A stretch of 56,551 nucleotides of DNA from Gallionella sp. (GTDB taxonomy: Bacteria > Pseudomonadota > Gammaproteobacteria > Burkholderiales > Gallionellaceae). The notes beneath the pieces are model-generated. The model was not told the origin of the DNA, did no database searches, and was given only the letters and a program-made list of their open reading frames with translations. Each line of letters starts with the position of its first letter. Position 1 is the stretch's first letter. Below, in pieces: positions 52,741 to 56,551 of this stretch. The translations under genes were made by a program, and so were the position numbers. Location of the stretch: contig JANXXH010000028.1 of NCBI GenBank assembly GCA_025350705.1, forward strand, positions 1 to 56,551, in the 5' to 3' direction.

Positions 52741-53544
52741 ATGCTGAATTTGGTATATGATTTGTATGCATTTTTATTTTCCAGGAAAATATTTAACAAA
52801 CTTAACAAATTTATTTATTTTCTGAGTTTGCGAGGCTTGGGGATATTAAATTACAAGACAAATAAGCAAAGTGGTGAAACTAATTTTGTAATAAGCCACC
52901 TTTCTAACGTAAAAAAAGGTGTCATTTTAGATGTCGGCGCTAATGTAGGGAACTACTCAAAAAGCTTGAGAGAAATTAATAAAAATGTGGAAATTTATTG
53001 TTTTGAGCCGCACCCCCGTACTTTTCAAAAATTACTGTCAACTGTAAATCATTTGGAAATTAAAACGTTCAACTTGGGAGTTGGCAGTGCTGATGGAAAA
53101 CTAAAACTTTATGATTACGCGAACAATGATGGCTCGGAGCATGCGTCGCTCTATAAGGATGTCATAGAAACAATCCATCAAGGAAAAGCGGTAGAGCATG
53201 AAGTGGAAATTGTTACATTAAATACATTTGCAATCGAACATCAAATTGAAAGAGTGCTCTTGCTTAAGATTGATACAGAGGGGCATGAGCTCGAAGTTTT
53301 GAAAGGTTTTGAACCATATATTAGGCAAAACAAAGTTGATTTAATACATTTTGAGTTTAATGAAATGAATGTTGCCAGTAGAGTTTTTTTTAAGGATTTC
53401 TGGGAATTTCTGCCAAACTACGACTTTTATAGGATGGTGCAAGATGGTCTTATCCAAATAAAAAATTACAACCCAGTTTATTGTGAGATTTTTGCTTATC
53501 AAAATATCGTGGTTAAACTGAAAACTGAGCTTAGGCAAAATTAG
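52741..53544 (+). CDS. FkbM family methyltransferase
   Basis: A 267-residue SAM-dependent methyltransferase. Motif I is VILDVGANVGNYSKSLREI, then IYCFEPHPRTFQKL and the FkbM C-terminal block VLLLKIDTEGHELEVLKGFEPYI. It probably O-methylates a sugar of the surface polysaccharide; substrate unknown. The gene is clearly AT-rich compared with rfbFGH, suggesting a different origin. It starts 1 bp after the flippase stop. Confidence 0.88.
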   Translation: MLNLVYDLYAFLFSRKIFNKLNKFIYFLSLRGLGILNYKTNKQSGETNFVISHLSNVKKGVILDVGANVGNYSKSLREINKNVEIYCFEPHPRTFQKLLSTVNHLEIKTFNLGVGSADGKLKLYDYANNDGSEHASLYKDVIETIHQGKAVEHEVEIVTLNTFAIEHQIERVLLLKIDTEGHELEVLKGFEPYIRQNKVDLIHFEFNEMNVASRVFFKDFWEFLPNYDFYRMVQDGLIQIKNYNPVYCEIFAYQNIVVKLKTELRQN

Positions 53545-53581
53545 TGGGACGAGACGTTTCAATTGAATTAGGAAAATATCT

Positions 53582-54520
53582 ATGAATCGTGTTTTGATAA
53601 CCGGCGGGGCAGGCTTCTTGGGCTCACACCTCTGCGACCGACTGATAAAAGATGGCGGCGATGTCTTGTGTGTAGACAACTTCTTTACTGGCAGCAAAGC
53701 AAATATTGCTCATTTAATTGGTAATCCTTACTTTGAACTGATGCGGCATGATGTCACTTTCCCGCTTTACGTGGAGGCCGACCAAATCTATAACCTGGCC
53801 TGCCCGGCATCACCCGTACATTACCAATTCGATCCAGTGCAGACGACCAAGACCAGTGTACATGGCGCAATCAATATGCTTGGTCTCGCCAAACGCGTAA
53901 AAGCGCGAATTCTTCAGGCATCCACCTCCGAGGTGTATGGCGATCCAGCGGTTCATCCGCAACTAGAAAGTTATTGGGGGAATGTCAATCCAATCGGCCC
54001 GCGCTCCTGCTATGACGAAGGCAAACGCTGCGCAGAGACACTTTTTTTTGATTATCACCGTCAACACAATTTGGATATCAAGGTGGTTCGACTATTCAAT
54101 ACCTATGGGCCCCGGATGCATCCGAATGACGGCAGAGTGGTGTCAAACTTTATTGTGCAGGCGCTGAAGGGAGAAGATATCACTATTTACGGCGATGGCA
54201 GCCAGACCCGTAGTTTTTGTTATGTGGATGACTTGATTGAAGGCCTGGTTCGCATGATGAACACTGAAGCGGGCTTCAATGGGCCGGTAAATATGGGCAA
54301 CCCGAATGAGTTTTCTATGCTGGAACTGGCTGAAAAGGTATTGCACTTGGTCGGTGGCAAATCGAAGCTCGCTTATCACCCCCTGCCGACAGATGATCCC
54401 AAACAGCGACAGCCTGATATTGCACTTGCCAAAGAAAAACTGGGGTGGACTCCAACGGTTCAATTGGAAGATGGGCTGATAGAAACGGTGGCCTATTTCA
54501 GGATGTTGCTCAGTGCCTGA
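53582..54520 (+). CDS. uxs: UDP-glucuronate decarboxylase (UDP-xylose synthase)
   Basis: Converts UDP-glucuronate to UDP-xylose. A 312-residue extended SDR. The NAD site is [14 protein letters not shown], and the catalytic pair is Tyr144/Lys148 in SCYDEGKR. It has the UXS-specific blocks [51 protein letters not shown] and [16 protein letters not shown]. The gene returns to the GC level of the main locus. Confidence 0.95.
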   Translation: MNRVLITGGAGFLGSHLCDRLIKDGGDVLCVDNFFTGSKANIAHLIGNPYFELMRHDVTFPLYVEADQIYNLACPASPVHYQFDPVQTTKTSVHGAINMLGLAKRVKARILQASTSEVYGDPAVHPQLESYWGNVNPIGPRSCYDEGKRCAETLFFDYHRQHNLDIKVVRLFNTYGPRMHPNDGRVVSNFIVQALKGEDITIYGDGSQTRSFCYVDDLIEGLVRMMNTEAGFNGPVNMGNPNEFSMLELAEKVLHLVGGKSKLAYHPLPTDDPKQRQPDIALAKEKLGWTPTVQLEDGLIETVAYFRMLLSA

Positions 54521-55430
54521 GTTCCAACTGAAAACACCTGTCGCTTTTATTATTTTCAATCGACCGGATACGACAGAACGCGTGTTTGCTGAAATAGCCA
54601 AAGCCAAACCACATAAGTTGCTGATAGTGGGTGATGGTGCACGGGCCGATCGTACAGGAGAAGCTGAGAAGGTTGCAGCTGTTCGTGCCATCATCAAGCG
54701 CGTGGATTGGGAGTGTGAAGTGCTAACTAATTTATCCGAGGCGAACCTGGGCTGCAAGCGTCGGGTATCAAGCGGCATCGACTGGGTGTTCGAGCAGGTG
54801 GAGGAAGCGATTATTCTTGAAGATGATTGCCTGCCTGACCCAACCTTTTTTCGCTTCTGTCAGGAATTGTTGGAGCGCTACCGTAACGACCAGCGCATAG
54901 GGGTGATAGGCGGTGTAAACTTTCAGCTTGGCAATCGCCGTAACGACGATAGCTACTACTTTTCCAAGTACAGCCACATCTGGGGTTGGGCGACATGGCG
55001 AGATCGTTGGCAGAATAGCTACGATGTCACGATGGCCAAATGGCAATGGGTCAGCAAGGAAGGTTGGCTTGCTGATATGTTGGGCAACACTTGTGAAGTC
55101 GCCTACTGGCAAAAGATTTTCGAGCGCGTATATCGTGGCGAGATTGACACTTGGGATTACCAGTGGGTTTTCGCCAATTGGGTTGAAGGGCGAATGAATA
55201 TCCTGCCAGCGGTGAATATGATCTCCAATATCGGTTTCGGTGGAAACGCGACGCATACCACTGGAGATAGTGAGTTGGCCAACCTTGCACGAAACTCGAT
55301 GGTTTTCCCCTTAACTCATCCTCCAGGCATTTTCAAGAATATGCAGGCCGACCGGGCCACTCATATCAAGTACCTACAGGTACCGCTAATGAAGCGTGTC
55401 AGCAACAAGCTTGCCGGGTGGCTCCGATGA
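54513..55430 (+). CDS. Glycosyltransferase, GT-A fold (HlpA-like)
   Basis: A 305-residue protein from GTG at 54513, overlapping the uxs stop by 8 bp. [22 protein letters not shown] and [11 protein letters not shown] resemble GT2-like nucleotide-sugar transferases. [22 protein letters not shown] supplies the acidic metal-binding motif (EDD), and [16 protein letters not shown] is typical of this group. The sugar and acceptor are unknown; it acts on the cytoplasmic face on lipid-linked intermediates by analogy. Confidence 0.82.
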   Translation: MPEFQLKTPVAFIIFNRPDTTERVFAEIAKAKPHKLLIVGDGARADRTGEAEKVAAVRAIIKRVDWECEVLTNLSEANLGCKRRVSSGIDWVFEQVEEAIILEDDCLPDPTFFRFCQELLERYRNDQRIGVIGGVNFQLGNRRNDDSYYFSKYSHIWGWATWRDRWQNSYDVTMAKWQWVSKEGWLADMLGNTCEVAYWQKIFERVYRGEIDTWDYQWVFANWVEGRMNILPAVNMISNIGFGGNATHTTGDSELANLARNSMVFPLTHPPGIFKNMQADRATHIKYLQVPLMKRVSNKLAGWLR

Positions 55431-56251
55431 CGGAAGCGATTCTGGAAAGAGGTTTAGACAAGGAGTGTCCAATCTGTTCAGGAGTGATGGAACACTGTTT
55501 CACTGCACAAGTTCTCGGCAAATATTTGGCGCAATACGAAGTCTGTAACGCATGCGGGTTTCTGCGTGCCCATGAGCCCCACTGGCTTGTCGAAGCCTAT
55601 TCGAGCGCGATCGCCGCAGCGGATACAGGATTGGTCATGAGAAATATCGCCCTCGCGTGCAAACTCGCCGGGGCGCTATATTGGGTAACCGGCGAGCGCG
55701 GCGAAGGCCGCTATCTGGATGCTGCGGGTGGTTACGGTATGTTGACCCGGTTGATGCGCGACCTGGGGTTTGATTTCTATTGGACCGACAAATACTGCGA
55801 TAACCTACTCGCCCTTGGCTTCGAGTACAACCAAGCGAGAGGTGCTTGCCGCGTAGTCACGGCGATGGAAGTATTGGAACATCTTACAGACCCGGCTGCC
55901 TTCATAGAAGAAACGTTGGCTCTTTCGGGTGCGCAAACTTTAGTGGTTACCACGGAGTTATACGAAGGCACTCCGCCACAACCGGATGCGTGGTGGTACT
56001 ACGCATTTGCTACCGGCCAGCATATCGGGTTTTTCCAGCGACGGACTCTGGAGACCTTGGCTGCGAGGTTGGGTCTTCAGTTCGCCAGCGCTAACGGACT
56101 CCATATATTTTCCAAGATGGCGGTTAATGAACGTTTGCTGCGTACGGTTACGGGACGGTGGGCATCGCTTGCCGGGTCGTGGTGGATACGCCGACGCTTG
56201 GGGTCGAAAACTATGGACGATCATAAAATGTTGTTGAAGAGAATCAGTTGA
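55427..56251 (+). CDS. Class I SAM methyltransferase with N-terminal zinc ribbon
   Basis: A 274-residue protein whose ATG overlaps the preceding stop (ATGA). The N-terminus has CPICSGVMEHC and CNACGFLR, a likely zinc ribbon as in sugar C-methyltransferases. A methyltransferase_11/23 core follows, with YLDAAGGYGMLTRLM (motif I) and ...VVTAMEVLEHLTDPAAFIEE. It probably methylates a nucleotide sugar or polysaccharide end; the target cannot be read. Confidence 0.82.
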   Translation: MTEAILERGLDKECPICSGVMEHCFTAQVLGKYLAQYEVCNACGFLRAHEPHWLVEAYSSAIAAADTGLVMRNIALACKLAGALYWVTGERGEGRYLDAAGGYGMLTRLMRDLGFDFYWTDKYCDNLLALGFEYNQARGACRVVTAMEVLEHLTDPAAFIEETLALSGAQTLVVTTELYEGTPPQPDAWWYYAFATGQHIGFFQRRTLETLAARLGLQFASANGLHIFSKMAVNERLLRTVTGRWASLAGSWWIRRRLGSKTMDDHKMLLKRIS

Positions 56252-56270
56252 AACGAATGGAAGCGGACAG

Positions 56271-56551
56271 ATGAAGGTAGCATATGATCCGCAGATTTTC
56301 TGCATGCAGACTTACGGTGGAGTCTCACGATATTTTTGTGAGATTGCTTCTCGAATTGCTAAAAAACCCGACATCCAAGTTTCCATCATTGCTCCAATGC
56401 ATATCAATGCCTATCTTGCGCATGTGTCGTCAGGCATCGTGTCTGGATTCCGAGCACCTAAAACGGATCGGTTCCATAGAAATTACGGGGCAAATTACCC
56501 CCGTCTGGCGTTGCGAGGGATGGGTTTGCTCATCGGGGATTTGATGCTCCG
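56271..56551 (+). CDS. Glycosyltransferase, GT-B fold N-terminus (partial)
   Basis: An ATG at 56271 opens a frame still open at the window end (93 codons). It reads MKVAYDPQIFCMQTYGGVSR then YFCEIASRIAKKP. YGG(V/I)SRYFxEL is a common start of GT4-family glycosyltransferases. It continues the polysaccharide locus 19 bp after the methyltransferase. Confidence 0.8.
   Translation, partial: MKVAYDPQIFCMQTYGGVSRYFCEIASRIAKKPDIQVSIIAPMHINAYLAHVSSGIVSGFRAPKTDRFHRNYGANYPRLALRGMGLLIGDLML

Overview
The window looks like a chromosomal replication-origin region of a betaproteobacterium, most likely in or near the Nitrosomonadales/Gallionellaceae. The evidence is the conserved order yidD/rnpA/rpmH - dnaA-dnaN-gyrB on one side and mnmE, mnmG-rsmG-parA-parB-atpIBEFHAGDC, glmU-glmS on the other. 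The proton-type c-subunit, the ubiquinone genes and the heptose/Kdo lipopolysaccharide genes fit as well. The family placement is an inference from gene order and protein likeness, not from a search. No rRNA, tRNA, CRISPR array or prophage was seen.

Layout. (1) 1-240: the end of an insertion sequence with two subterminal repeats, abutting a short remnant of dprA. (2) 256-3438: smg and topA, closed by a strong terminator. (3) 3424-9964: a tripartite RND efflux operon on the minus strand (periplasmic adaptor, inner-membrane pump, outer-membrane channel, TetR regulator), with a palindrome exactly inside its predicted promoter. (4) 9977-14086: rsmI divergent from lpoA-yraN-gmhA/diaA-dolP-hldE2, an envelope cluster ordered as in E. 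coli but with a SIS protein that keeps the GmhA catalytic residues. (5) 14090-19963: a DUF971 gene, ubiE, a nucleotidyl cyclase-FHA protein, rluA, a secreted Tim44-like protein, ubiJ and ubiB. (6) 20078-20772: a 30-residue membrane peptide missed by length cut-offs, followed by a four-helix membrane protein. (7) 20937-24129: glmS and glmU, making UDP-GlcNAc. (8) 24323-24902: an AT-rich DUF2937 membrane gene and a shared bidirectional terminator. (9) 24925-36210: the full F1Fo ATP synthase operon behind atpI, parB, parA, rsmG and mnmG. (10) 36273-36479: two parS sites. (11) 36487-40177: mnmE, yidC, yidD, rnpA, rpmH, heavily overlapped. (12) 40210-41886: the rpmH and dnaA promoters, DnaA boxes, dnaA, and an AT-rich dnaA-dnaN spacer that is the best oriC candidate. 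(13) 41887-45418: dnaN and gyrB, without recF between them. (14) 45399-56551: waaA and waaC, then a surface-polysaccharide locus (rfbF, rfbG, rfbH, a flippase, an FkbM methyltransferase, a UDP-glucuronate decarboxylase, glycosyltransferases and a methyltransferase) running off the end.

How it works together. Genes left of about 40.2 kb (to 20.9 kb) run almost all leftward and dnaA-dnaN-gyrB run rightward, as expected for forks leaving an origin at 40.2-41.9 kb. ParA/ParB with parS within 6 kb of the origin would segregate it. GmhA, HldE2, WaaA and WaaC serve heptose/Kdo core synthesis, and rfbFGH would supply a CDP-linked deoxy sugar for the variable outer polysaccharide. Most of the window is housekeeping. 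I found no complete undescribed system; the accessory signals most worth a look are the IS/dprA junction, the tiny membrane protein, the SIS-protein reassignment and the incomplete CDP-dideoxysugar pathway.
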